A stretch of DNA of 27,708 bases from Minisyncoccus sp041650175 (GTDB lineage Bacteria > Patescibacteriota > Minisyncoccia > Minisyncoccales > Minisyncoccaceae): NCBI GenBank assembly GCA_041650175.1, contig JBAZLS010000012.1, positions 1 through 27,708 on the forward strand, in the 5' to 3' direction. Below are positions 1 to 6,753 of this stretch, in pieces. A program made the translations under genes and the position numbers. Numbering within the stretch: the first letter of the stretch is position 1; each line of letters begins with the position of its first letter. Below the pieces are notes generated by a model that did not search any database, had not been told where the DNA came from, and saw only the letters and a program-made list of their open reading frames with translations.

Positions 1-668
1 AAGAAGATACTACTACTTGCAGTGGAGCTAAGAATAACCATTGTCCTACATCAACTGCAACAGGAACCCCTTGGATTAGTATTTCTCAGACAGAAGCTAT
101 TGCTACCTGCGCTGCGCTAGGCAATGGCGCACATCTCATAACTAACGCCGAATGGACACTACTTGCCCGAAGTATTGAAAGTGTGCCTGCAAACTGGACA
201 GGAGGAAGTGTTGGTTCGGGTATTCTTAAACGAGGTAATGTAGGAATAGTCGATGCGGGAAGTTATAATGGAGCAGATCCTGATACAGGAATATCTAACA
301 ATTTGGCAGAATTAGTTTTAAGTAATGGACAATCAATTTGGCATCTTTCTGGTAATGTTTGGGAATGGAATAATGATATTTGTACGACAGTAGATGGAGA
401 TGGAAACGGTGATTGGTACAATAGCGGAGCATGGGTTGAATGGAATGATTCTCATTTAGCTGATTACGAAAAAACAGTTTCTGGTCCATTGGGAAATTTC
501 ACAAGTACCAATGGAGTTGGTCGATATTATGGCTGCACTACTAACGGCAATGCCGTGCGACGTGGTGGGCGTTGGAGCGATGGCACGTTCGTGGGGGTCT
601 TCGCGGTGACTTTGGACGTTTTGTCTGCGACTTCGAGCACGAGCCTCGGGTTTCGTTGCGCGAGGTAG
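1..668 (+). CDS. FISUMP/sulfatase-modifying-factor-like surface protein, 5' end outside window (DGR target candidate)
   Basis: The reading frame is open from the first complete codon at position 3 to the TAG at 666-668, so the N-terminus lies upstream. The encoded ~221 residues are clearly paralogous to the second half of the protein ending at 5934, sharing the stretches around GTPWISISQTEAIATCAALG, NAEWTLLAR, WHLSGNVWEWNN and the terminal GFRCAR. GNVWEW and GFRCAR are hallmarks of the formylglycine-generating-enzyme/FISUMP fold, a C-type-lectin-like fold often used as a binding scaffold rather than an enzyme. By analogy with its paralogue it was probably a pilin-like, surface-exposed protein, but the anchor is not visible. 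The last ~37 codons (555-665) are G+C-rich and nearly free of A compared with the rest, which fits a DGR variable region. The GTG at 183 is internal and not a credible start. A terminator follows at 696. Confidence 0.85.
   Translation, partial: EDTTTCSGAKNNHCPTSTATGTPWISISQTEAIATCAALGNGAHLITNAEWTLLARSIESVPANWTGGSVGSGILKRGNVGIVDAGSYNGADPDTGISNNLAELVLSNGQSIWHLSGNVWEWNNDICTTVDGDGNGDWYNSGAWVEWNDSHLADYEKTVSGPLGNFTSTNGVGRYYGCTTNGNAVRRGGRWSDGTFVGVFAVTLDVLSATSSTSLGFRCAR
555..665 (+). other. Putative DGR variable region 1 (VR1)
   Basis: This C-terminal segment of the first FISUMP protein runs from the codon after AATGCC to the stop. Aligned without gaps to 5821-5931, it differs at about 37 positions, of which about 31 are at codon positions 1 or 2. 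The upstream parts of the two genes differ mostly at silent sites. Positions identical in both copies contain only one A. Both observations fit a template rich in AAY codons whose adenines were replaced at random. The invariant tail GGGTTTCGTTGCGC could be part of the initiation-of-mutagenic-homing region. Neither the template repeat nor the reverse transcriptase is in this window. Confidence 0.7.
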
Positions 669-695
669 CCCTTGTAGCAATCTGATAATCTAACG

Positions 696-723
696 AAAAG
701 ATTACTTTGAGTAATCTTTTTCG
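696..723 (+). terminator. Rho-independent terminator after the first FISUMP gene
   Basis: An 11-bp perfect stem (AAAAGATTACT at 696-706, AGTAATCTTTT at 710-720) with a 3-nt loop ends in a T-run. It lies 28 nt past the TAG. Confidence 0.8.
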
Positions 724-751
724 GCCTTTTTTAAGAGGAAATTTTTAAAGT

Positions 752-838
752 ATGTCTAATCATAATGATTTGGTAATATTTCAAAAAGTTTATGATTTAA
801 AAAAGCAAAATATTTGCTTTTTATTTTTTGGAAAATAG
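752..838 (+). pseudogene. Possible remnant of a DGR accessory (Avd / four-helix-bundle) gene
   Basis: A 28-codon frame starts at ATG 752 and begins MSNHNDLVIFQKVYDL before running into low-complexity residues and a stop at 838. The first 16 residues resemble, from memory, the N-terminal helix of Avd/S23-type four-helix-bundle proteins (pattern D-L-x-I-F-x-K-x-Y-D/E-L). In DGR cassettes avd commonly follows the variable gene directly, which is where this frame sits. The resemblance stops at about codon 16, exactly where a terminator-like hairpin (799-829) begins. One reading is that a deletion joined the 5' end of avd to the terminator at the end of the cassette, removing the template repeat and reverse transcriptase. 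The match is short, so chance similarity is possible. Confidence 0.35.
799..829 (+). terminator. Terminator-like hairpin upstream of the flavoprotein gene
   Basis: The stem AAAAAGCAAA (800-809) pairs with TTTGCTTTTT (813-822) around a 3-nt loop, followed by ATTTTTT. It is a strong hairpin-plus-T signal located only ~55 nt before the next gene. It may be the end of a deleted cassette. Confidence 0.65.
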
Positions 839-876
839 CGTAGCATATGTATAGATAATTATTTATTGCATTTAGT

Positions 877-2133
877 ATGAGCAAAATGATAAAAAAGTAT
901 GATTGTATTGTTATTGGGGGAGGGCCAGCAGGGATGATGGCGGCTATTCGCAATGGAGAATTGAAGAAAAAGGTTTTGCTTTTGGAAAAAAATAAGATAC
1001 TGGGAAGAAAGCTTCTTTTAACGGGCGATGGCAGATGTAATCTTAGTCATTTGGAGAAAAATAATAAAGATTTTTCTAAAAAATTTGGCAAGCAAGGTGA
1101 TTTTTTGTTATCTCCTTTTTCTATTTTTGGACCGAAAGAGACTTTTGATTTTTTTGAAAGAAATGGTCTTTCTTTGCATACTGAAGATAGTGGAAGGATA
1201 TTTCCTAGAAGCAACAAATCAAAGGATGTTTTGAATGTGCTAGTGAAGCTTTTGAAAAAAAATAATGTAGATATTTTAACTGGTTTTGAAGTTAAAGATT
1301 TTATTGTTAATAATAATAAAATAGAAAAAATTATTTCGAATAATGGAAAGGAATTTATTGCTAAAAACTATATCTTAACTACAGGCGGAAAATCGTATCC
1401 TATAACTGGATCTAATGGGTCTGGTTTTATTTTTGCTGAAAAAATGGGGCATAAAATCATTTCAGTTAGGCAAGCATTGTCACCTATGAAAATAAAAGAA
1501 GAATGGGTAAAAGAACTGACGGGTATTACTATGCAAAATATTTCGGTCATTTTTTATTGTAATAAGAAAAAAATATTAAAAAATAGAGGGAGTGTATTGT
1601 TTACTCATTTCGGGATTACTGGCCCAATGGTATTAAATGCAAGCAATGAAATTGGAGATTATATTGAAAGCGGAAATGTAAAAATAATTATGGATTTATT
1701 GCCTGATAAGGATATTAATCTTTTAAAAAATGAATTATCTGCAAAAATAATCGAAAATAAAAATAGGTCTATTAAAAATATCCTGAATCATTTTTTCCCT
1801 GAAAAAATATCAATATTGGTTTTAAATTTATCTGATATAGATGAAAGGAAAAAGGGAGTAGAAATTAAAAAAACAGAAATACTCAAGATTGTTTCGAAAA
1901 TAAAAAATATTGAACTTAATTTTGATGGTTTTCTTGGTTTTGAAGTGGCTATGGCAACAAAAGGAGGGATATCTTTGGCAGAAATCGATGCTAAGACTAT
2001 GAAATCGAAATTAATCAGTAATTTATTTTTCGCTGGAGAAATAATTGATTTAATAGGAGTATCTGGTGGATATAACCTTCAATTATGTTGGACTACTGGA
2101 TATGTGGCTGGCAATTCAGCTGTTTCTGTTTAA
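877..2133 (+). CDS. BaiN/HI0933-family FAD-dependent oxidoreductase (YhiN-like)
   Basis: This 418-residue flavoprotein has the usual length for the family. The N-terminal Rossmann motif GGGPAGMMAA (about residues 14-23) binds the ADP part of FAD. It is followed by the family signature GRKLLLTGDGRCNLSH near residue 43. The C-terminal FAD-contacting block NLFFAGEIIDLIGVSGGYNLQLCWTTG is intact. The family is widespread and cytoplasmic. Its substrate is mostly unknown, and BaiN itself reduces bile-acid intermediates. ATG 877 has no Shine-Dalgarno site. A -10-like TATAGATAAT lies at 850-859. The gene stands alone between the hairpin at 799 and the typA promoter region. A specific substrate cannot be read from the sequence. 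Confidence 0.9.
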   Translation: MSKMIKKYDCIVIGGGPAGMMAAIRNGELKKKVLLLEKNKILGRKLLLTGDGRCNLSHLEKNNKDFSKKFGKQGDFLLSPFSIFGPKETFDFFERNGLSLHTEDSGRIFPRSNKSKDVLNVLVKLLKKNNVDILTGFEVKDFIVNNNKIEKIISNNGKEFIAKNYILTTGGKSYPITGSNGSGFIFAEKMGHKIISVRQALSPMKIKEEWVKELTGITMQNISVIFYCNKKKILKNRGSVLFTHFGITGPMVLNASNEIGDYIESGNVKIIMDLLPDKDINLLKNELSAKIIENKNRSIKNILNHFFPEKISILVLNLSDIDERKKGVEIKKTEILKIVSKIKNIELNFDGFLGFEVAMATKGGISLAEIDAKTMKSKLISNLFFAGEIIDLIGVSGGYNLQLCWTTGYVAGNSAVSV

Positions 2134-2166
2134 AACGGGCAAAAGATGTGTTTTTGTGTGAATTTG

Positions 2167-2195
2167 TTGACTTTGTTATTATTTTATAGTATTAT
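2167..2195 (+). promoter_or_regulatory. Candidate sigma-70-type promoter of typA
   Basis: TTGACT (2167-2172) is separated by 17 nt from TATTAT (2190-2195). A second A/T-rich -10-like TATAAT lies at 2204-2209. The predicted leader is about 60 nt. Confidence 0.45.
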
Positions 2196-2260
2196 TATTT
2201 TAATATAATAAAGTAACCTATAGGAATGTACTTTCTGCTAAAGGCAGATTTTTTAATTGT

Positions 2261-4060
2261 ATGGAAATAAGAAATATTGCAATTATTGCGCACGTAGACC
2301 ATGGTAAAACAGCATTAACCGATGCTTTGATGAAACAAACAGGCATGGTTGAAGAGGGGTTTAGTATGGATACAAATGATTTGGAAAAAGAAAGAGGCAT
2401 TACTATTTATTCAAAAAATGGGTCTTTGTTTTATAAAGGCACTAAGATAAATATTGTTGATACTCCTGGCCATGCTGATTTTGGCTCTGAAGTGGAACGA
2501 GTTTTACGTTCAATTGATTCAGTTTTGCTTGTTGTTGATGCTCAGGAGGGGCCTATGCCGCAAACAAAATTTGTTTTAAAAAAATCTTTGGAATTAGGAT
2601 TGAAGCCAATTGTTATTATTAATAAAATTGATAAGCCAGCTGCTGAACCTGAGCATACAAAAGAATTGGTTTATGAATTGTTTTTAGATTTAGGCGCAAA
2701 TGATGAACAATTAGATTTTCCTGTAATTTATGCAATTGGACGAGAAGGGGTTGCTAAAAAAAATTTAACAGATGATTCCAAAGATTTAAGTCCGCTTTTG
2801 GATCTAATTATTGAAAGAGTAAAGTTGGCATCTTCAGAGGAACTATCAAAAAGTAAATTACGTGCTCAGCCATTTAATTTAGCTTATGATAATTTTTTGG
2901 GCAGAATGGCTATTACTAGAATATATGAAGGCAGATTAAAAAAAGGAGATGAAGTTTTTGTTAAAGGAATTTTACCAGAAGCTAGAAAAGGAAAGATAGT
3001 AAAAATGTTTACTTTCAGGGGGATGGAAAGAGTTGAAACAGATAGTGTTGAAGCTGGAGATGTTTTGATGTTTGCTGGAATTTCTGATATCAATATCGGA
3101 GAAACTATTTGCAACGATCCAGATCAAGAAGCTTTACCGGTAATTACTATTGATGAACCGACCATTTCTTTAAATTTTTTGGTGAATAATTCTCCTTTTG
3201 CTGGCCGTGAAGGAAGATTTGTTACAAATAGGCAGGTAAAGGAAAGATTAGAAAAAGAGCTTGAGGTGAATGTCGGATTAAAAGTTGATTTATCTAGTAC
3301 TGATTTTTATAAAGTTTATGGCAGGGGTGAGTTGCATATTGCTATTCTTTTGGAACAAATGAGAAGAGAAGGATATGAACTTCAAGTTTCACAGCCACAG
3401 GTAATTATTAAAGAAGAAGAAGGCAGGAGATTTGAGCCTTTTGAAGAGGTAATTATTGATGTACCTGAAAGTTGTTCAGGGATTGTGATTGAAAAATTAT
3501 CAAAAAGAAGAGGAATAATGCAAGAAATGAAGCCTGAGGCTGGGCATGTAAGATTAGTTTTTGAAATGCCAACTAGGGGATTGCTTGGATATAAGCCAGA
3601 TTTTGTAATTGATACTAAAGGAGAAGGAATTATTTCCAGCAGAGTAATCGGATTCAGGCCTTATGTTGGAGAAATAGAAAAAACTTCTGTTGGTTCTATG
3701 GTTTCGATGATGACGGGAAAGTCTTCTGGATTTTCACTTTTTAATCTCCAAGAAAGAGGAGAATTATTTATTGGGCATGGTGTTGATCTTTACGAAGGAA
3801 TGGTTATTGGAACTGTGTCAAAAGGTAATGATATGTTGGTAAATCCGACTAAAGGAAAAGAACTTACTAATATGCGTGCGTCTGGATCTGATGAGGCAAT
3901 AAGACTTATCCCGCCGAAAGAAATAACTCTTGAAAAAGGAATGAGTATAATGAAAGAAGATGAATATTTAGAAATAACGCCAGCAAGTATCAGGCTTCGA
4001 AAGCAGTACTTAAACGAAAATGATAGAATAAAGGCGAAAAGAGGTTCGTCTAAAATTTAG
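2261..4060 (+). CDS. typA: Ribosome-associated translational GTPase BipA/TypA
   Basis: The 599-residue protein matches the normal BipA length. Its GTPase domain shows G1 AHVDHGKT (about 10-17), G2 within ERGITI, G3 DTPGHADFG (from 67) and G4 NKID (121-124). These are followed by an EF-Tu-like beta-barrel, EF-G-like domains III and V, and the BipA-specific C-terminal domain (for example the stretch around PTRGLLGYKPDF and PTKGKELTNMRASGSDEA). BipA acts on the 70S ribosome and supports ribosome assembly and stress growth. The context YSKNGSL replaces the usual LAKNTA after the switch-I threonine. The start has no Shine-Dalgarno site. The last 24 nt of the gene (4037-4060) are duplicated at 4313-4336 together with downstream repeat DNA. 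Confidence 0.97.
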   Translation: MEIRNIAIIAHVDHGKTALTDALMKQTGMVEEGFSMDTNDLEKERGITIYSKNGSLFYKGTKINIVDTPGHADFGSEVERVLRSIDSVLLVVDAQEGPMPQTKFVLKKSLELGLKPIVIINKIDKPAAEPEHTKELVYELFLDLGANDEQLDFPVIYAIGREGVAKKNLTDDSKDLSPLLDLIIERVKLASSEELSKSKLRAQPFNLAYDNFLGRMAITRIYEGRLKKGDEVFVKGILPEARKGKIVKMFTFRGMERVETDSVEAGDVLMFAGISDINIGETICNDPDQEALPVITIDEPTISLNFLVNNSPFAGREGRFVTNRQVKERLEKELEVNVGLKVDLSSTDFYKVYGRGELHIAILLEQMRREGYELQVSQPQVIIKEEEGRRFEPFEEVIIDVPESCSGIVIEKLSKRRGIMQEMKPEAGHVRLVFEMPTRGLLGYKPDFVIDTKGEGIISSRVIGFRPYVGEIEKTSVGSMVSMMTGKSSGFSLFNLQERGELFIGHGVDLYEGMVIGTVSKGNDMLVNPTKGKELTNMRASGSDEAIRLIPPKEITLEKGMSIMKEDEYLEITPASIRLRKQYLNENDRIKAKRGSSKI

Positions 4061-4181
4061 AAGTGAGATGGAATTCTTTTTTGCCTTTCCTTTTTCGTCG
4101 ACATAAATTCTTTGCTAAGAATTTAACTGTTTGCGCTCAGTCAGCGCAAAAGGCGAAGAAAAAGGAATGACAAAACGAATT
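4037..4181 (+). repeat. Direct repeat copy 1, starting in the 3' end of typA
   Basis: This 145-bp segment recurs at 4313-4457 with an offset of exactly 276 nt and only a few mismatches. It contains the last eight typA codons including TAG, then a nested hairpin. The hairpin arms are GGAATTC..TTTCC..TTTTTCGTC and its near-complement ending GACAAAACGAATTC. In its loop lie AAATTCTT-TGC-TAAGAATTT and GCGCtcagtcaGCGC. Similarity stops at 4181/4457, where the two copies take different tails. Confidence 0.85.
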
Positions 4182-4231
4182 CTTCTAGAAAATTTTAGAG
4201 TACTCAAAGCAAGAAGAAGTGGAAAATGGTT

Positions 4232-4251
4232 GATTGCTTTGCAATCTTTTT
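4232..4251 (+). terminator. Terminator-like hairpin in the typA downstream module
   Basis: GATTGC (4232-4237) and GCAATC (4241-4246) enclose TTT and are followed by five T. It could end typA transcripts. Confidence 0.55.
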
Positions 4252-4281
4252 AGAGTAATTTTTATTTCACAAAAACATCGT

Positions 4282-4302
4282 AGCGGACGGAAGTCCGCTT
4301 TT
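4282..4302 (+). terminator. Terminator-like hairpin of the GTAGC type
   Basis: AGCGGAC (4282-4288) and GTCCGCT (4293-4299) enclose GGAA and are followed by TTT. It is preceded by a CATCGT motif also seen before other hairpins in the window. Confidence 0.6.
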
Positions 4303-4312
4303 GAATTTAAAA

Positions 4313-4457
4313 AAAAGAGGTTCGTCTAAAATTTAGAAGTGAGAAGGAATTCTTTTTTGTCTTTCCTTTTTCGTCGACATAAATTCTTTGCTAAGAATTT
4401 AACTGTTTGCCCTCAGTCAGCGCAAAAGGCGAAGAAAAAGGAATGACAAAACGAATT
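4313..4457 (+). repeat. Direct repeat copy 2 (duplicated typA 3' end plus nested hairpin)
   Basis: This is the partner of 4037-4181. After 4457 it continues with a different tail containing ATGAAATTTTAATGTGCCAA (4468-4487). That tail also occurs near 24264 and in altered form near 23997 and 24648. Confidence 0.85.
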
Positions 4458-4509
4458 GCGTTGTTTATGAAATTTTAATGTGCCAAAGGGTGGAAGTAGA
4501 GAAAATCGT

Positions 4510-4529
4510 AGCTTGCAAGCAAGCTTTTT
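4510..4529 (+). terminator. Terminator-like hairpin with GTAGC start
   Basis: AGCTTG (4510-4515) and CAAGCT (4520-4525) form the stem, followed by TTTTT. A partly degraded copy lies at 24307-24326. Confidence 0.55.
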
Positions 4530-4539
4530 ATTATTTTGG

Positions 4540-4573
4540 CGAGGTCCGACCTCGTAACGAGGTTCGACTTCGA
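4540..4573. repeat. CGAGGTCCGACCTCG palindrome, paired copy
   Basis: The 15-nt palindrome CGAGGTCCGACCTCG (4540-4554) is followed after TAA by a decayed second palindrome CGAGGTTCGACTTCG. The intact double version is at 24337-24369 and a single copy is at 4707-4721. All three are preceded by TTTTGG and followed by ATTGTCAAACG or a close variant. Confidence 0.7.
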
Positions 4574-4595
4574 TTGTCAAACGAAATATCCTCGC

Positions 4596-4695
4596 TGTCA
4601 TTGCGAGGAGTGCGAAGCACGACGAAGCAATCTAAGAGCCTAATAAAATAAATAGATTGCTTCGTTATTTGCTTCGCTCTCTCCTCGCAATGACA
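4596..4695. mobile_element. MITE-like palindromic element, copy A
   Basis: The 100-bp element has perfect 15-bp terminal inverted repeats (TGTCATTGCGAGGAG and its complement). Inside, GCGAAGC and ACGAAGCAATCT pair with AGATTGCTTCGT and GCTTCGC, so almost the whole element folds on itself. It has no coding capacity. Related copies are at 5974 and 24393. It sits between two copies of the GAGGTCC palindrome. Confidence 0.8.
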
Positions 4696-4706
4696 AACTA
4701 TTTTGG

Positions 4707-4721
4707 CGAGGTCCGACCTCG
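4707..4721. repeat. CGAGGTCCGACCTCG palindrome, single copy
   Basis: This is identical to 4540-4554 and is followed by the same ATTGTCAAACG motif, directly after MITE copy A. Confidence 0.65.
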
Positions 4722-4761
4722 ATTGTCAAACGTTTAAGAGAGGAGAGGAGGGGTAACAAAG

Positions 4762-4789
4762 TTGTTTTTTAAAATTATTTTGATATAAT
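4762..4789 (+). promoter_or_regulatory. Candidate extended -10 promoter of the pilin-lectin gene
   Basis: TTGTTT (4762-4767) lies 16 nt from TGATATAAT (-10 hexamer 4784-4789, extended TG at 4781). Transcription would start about 7 nt later, at or next to the ATG at 4797. The mRNA would therefore be leaderless or nearly so, with the CT tract only ~28 nt from its 5' end. Confidence 0.6.
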
Positions 4790-4796
4790 ATTGTTA

Positions 4797-5934
4797 ATGA
4801 AGAACATAATTAAAAACACAAATCCTCTCTCTCTCTCTCTCTCGTAAAAAACGAGTAGCTTTTACTCTCATAGAACTTCTAGTAGTCATTGCAATTATCG
4901 GCATCCTCGCCGGTATTATTATCGTATCAATGACCAATGCAACAAATAGCGCTAATGACGCACGACGAAAAGCTGATATTAATTCTATCAATAAGGCATT
5001 GTTAGTTTATGGAACACAACATGATGGAATATATCCAATCCAAGCAACCGAATGTACAATCGGGGGAGGGACTACTCCTTGCAGTGTTCTAGCTTCAGAA
5101 ATGTCGGAATTACTTCCTAGTTTGCCAACAGATCCAACAAGCGGAAGGTATTATAGATATTTTACTAATAGCAATGGTTCTAGCTATACTGTCTATGCAG
5201 ACTTATCTAGTAGTCAATTCGCATTAGGGTCAGGGCAAACTTGTCCTACGGATTGGATAGATTCTGGTTATGGATTCTGTGTTATGAAATATGAAGCAAA
5301 GAATGTCGGGGGAATTGCTACATCTGCTGCTACTGGTACTCCTTGGGTCAGTATTACTCAAACAGAAGCTATTGCTACTTGTGCTGCGCTAGGCAATGGA
5401 GCACATCTCATAACTAACGCCGAGTGGACATTACTTGCCCGAAATATTGAGAGTGTACCTGCAAACTGGACAGGAGGAAGTGTTGGTTCGGGTATTCTTA
5501 AACGAGGTAATGTGGGAATAGTCGATGCGGGGAGTTATGATGGAGCAGGTCTTGATGCAGGAATATCTAATAATTTGGCAGAATTAGTTTTAAGTAACGG
5601 ACAATCAATTTGGCATCTTTCTGGCAATGTTTGGGAATGGAATAATAATACTTGTATTGCAGGGTCTGGAGAAGGAAATTGGTATAATAGTGGAGCATGG
5701 ATAGAATGGAATAATTCTAATTTATCTGATTACGAAAAAACAGTTTCTGGACCATTGGGAAATTTCACAAGTGTCAATGGTGTTGGTCGATATTATGGTT
5801 GCAGTGTTAACGGTAATGCCGTGCTACATGGTGGGAATTGGGGTTTTGGTGCGGGCGCAGGGACCTTCGCGTCGGATTTGACCGGTTCGTCTGCGGATTC
5901 GTTCGGATCCGTCGGGTTTCGTTGCGCACGGTAA
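4797..5934 (+). CDS. Type IV pilin-like FISUMP/C-type-lectin-fold surface protein, frame-shifted in its leader (phase-variable candidate, DGR target candidate)
   Basis: From 4843 the frame reads RKKRVAFTLIELLVVIAIIGILAGIIIVS, a classic prepilin signal with cleavage before Phe, Glu at +5 and a hydrophobic helix. A pilin-like stalk follows, then the FISUMP domain with WHLSGNVWEWNN, ending in GFRCAR. No ATG, GTG or TTG lies in this frame between the upstream stop (4807) and 4930. Starting at ATG 4930 would remove the signal. The promoter-proximal ATG 4797 gives MKNIIKNTNPLSLSLS and then a stop at 4845-4847, because it is in another frame. The shift falls at a (CT)9.5 tract. Adding one CT or removing two would join the leader to the pilin frame. 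As read, the gene is therefore OFF, unless the tract contains a sequencing error or slippage occurs. The product would be exported by a type IV pilus or type II-like system and display the variable C-terminus. Confidence 0.8.
4825..4843 (+). repeat. (CT)9.5 microsatellite in the prepilin leader
   Basis: CT runs without interruption from 4825 to 4843. Every reading phase of the tract encodes alternating Leu and Ser, so unit changes alter the frame but not the character of the leader. A small hairpin CTCGT-AAAAA-ACGAG directly follows. Confidence 0.95.
5821..5931 (+). other. Putative DGR variable region 2 (VR2)
   Basis: This segment is the counterpart of 555-665 and encodes the residues from VLHGGNWGFG to GFRCAR. 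Codon pairs such as CGT/AAT, GAT/TTT, GTC/ACC, ACT/GAT and AGC/TTC differ at both of the first two bases and keep the third. This is expected if the template codons were AAC or AAT. W, G, F and GFRC scaffold codons are unchanged. Confidence 0.7.
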
Positions 5935-5973
5935 CCCTTAATCTAATAATTAATCTTACGAAATGCTCCCCCC

Positions 5974-6068
5974 TGTCATTGCGAAGAGGTCGAAGCACGA
6001 CGAAGCAATCTAATAATAAAATAAATAGATTGCTTTGTTATTCGCTTCGCTCTCTCCTCGCAATGACA
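5974..6068. mobile_element. MITE-like palindromic element, copy B
   Basis: It starts TGTCATTGCGAAGAG and ends CTCCTCGCAATGACA, so the left end has decayed slightly. The internal AGCACGACGAAGCAATCT and AGATTGCTTTGTTATTCGC arms match copies A and C. It lies 40 nt after the pilin-lectin stop codon. Confidence 0.75.
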
Positions 6069-6230
6069 AATGCGTTTCGTAATTCAAAGTATAATTATCC
6101 ATACATAAATTTTCTGTTGATCCGCCAACTGGCGAAAGCACAACCCTCCAAAGGCGGGCAAGAAGGCGAAAAAAAAGGAATGACAAAACGAATTCTTCTA
6201 GAAAATTTTAGAGTACTCAAAGCAAGGAAA
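6069..6230. repeat. Repeat block shared with the gpsA-ppa intergenic region and the typA module
   Basis: The block from 6069 (ATGCGTTTCGTAATTCAAAG..CATACATAAATTTTCT) recurs at 24503 after MITE copy C. A palindrome variant TCCGCCAACTGGCGAA (6121-6136) and the CCCTCCAAAGG..GGGCAAGAAGGCG segment match 24181-24229. The final GGAATGACAAAACGAATTC and TTCTAGAAAATTTTAGAGTA match 4165-4202. No gene is supported here. Confidence 0.7.
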
Positions 6231-6257
6231 ATGAAAAATAGTAACTTTGATAGATAA

Positions 6258-6290
6258 TAAAAACAGAGCTGAATGCTCTGTTTTGTATTA
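6258..6290 (-). terminator. Terminator of the carbonic-anhydrase-like gene
   Basis: AAAACAGAGC (6260-6269) pairs with GCTCTGTTTT (6275-6284) around a 5-nt loop. On the minus strand the hairpin is followed by TTATTATC, just past the stop of the gene at 6288. It may also work on the plus strand. Confidence 0.75.
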
Positions 6291-6710
6291 AACAATTTTT
6301 TGGAATTCTATATCGTTTCCGTTTTCATCATTCATCTGAGCCCATATTTTAATAATTGTGACATCAGGAAATTTTTCTTTTATAATTGTTTCTTCTTTGC
6401 GCATATCTTCTATCTGTTTTGTTTTTTCTTCTTCAATATTTGCAAAGTTATATGATTTGTATGCTCCGCAATCGCTATGATGTACTAGTATAACATTTTT
6501 AGCTCCATGCCTTTCATAAGATATTCCAATTTCGTTTAGAATAAATTCTTTTACTTCTGGTGTTCCATCAACAAGAGCTTTTCCTGAGCCTGCATTTGAA
6601 ATGACATCGCAATCTCCGAAATAATAATTTTCTTTTATCCAACTCAAAGTTTTGTTCTGTAGACGGAAATCCATGCATTTAAGCATTACGTTATTACATT
6701 GATGTGACAT
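6288..6710 (-). CDS. Small beta-carbonic-anhydrase-like protein
   Basis: The 140-residue protein carries the beta-carbonic-anhydrase zinc pattern. CMDFR (C12, D14, R16) corresponds to the family's CxDxR, and HSDCG (H78, C81) corresponds to HxxCG. Cys12, His78 and Cys81 would bind zinc, and Asp14-Arg16 would form the usual dyad. It is shorter than typical bacterial enzymes (about 190-220 residues), so activity on CO2/bicarbonate is likely but not certain. It is cytoplasmic with no signal peptide. It is co-directional with the GH3 gene, whose stop lies 43 nt upstream of this start. A TATAAT-like sequence on the minus strand (6734-6739) may provide its own promoter. Confidence 0.8.
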   Translation of the reverse strand: MSHQCNNVMLKCMDFRLQNKTLSWIKENYYFGDCDVISNAGSGKALVDGTPEVKEFILNEIGISYERHGAKNVILVHHSDCGAYKSYNFANIEEEKTKQIEDMRKEETIIKEKFPDVTIIKIWAQMNDENGNDIEFQKIV

Positions 6711-6753
6711 ATGAAATATTTATATTAATAATAATTATAAATGCAAATAAACT

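Noticed and set aside
183..185. GTG as start of the first FISUMP protein
   Set aside because: The frame is open to the left window edge, and the residues upstream of 183 match the paralogue, so the gene begins outside the window.
4413..4601. Minus-strand frame with a near-identical partner at 24156-24398
   Set aside because: The similarity comes from the shared intergenic repeats on the DNA level. The peptide runs through hairpin arms and palindromes and has no start context or family.
5838..6257. 139-codon plus-strand frame overlapping the end of the pilin-lectin gene
   Set aside because: It is a shadow of the A-poor variable region continuing into the MITE and repeat DNA, with no recognisable domain.
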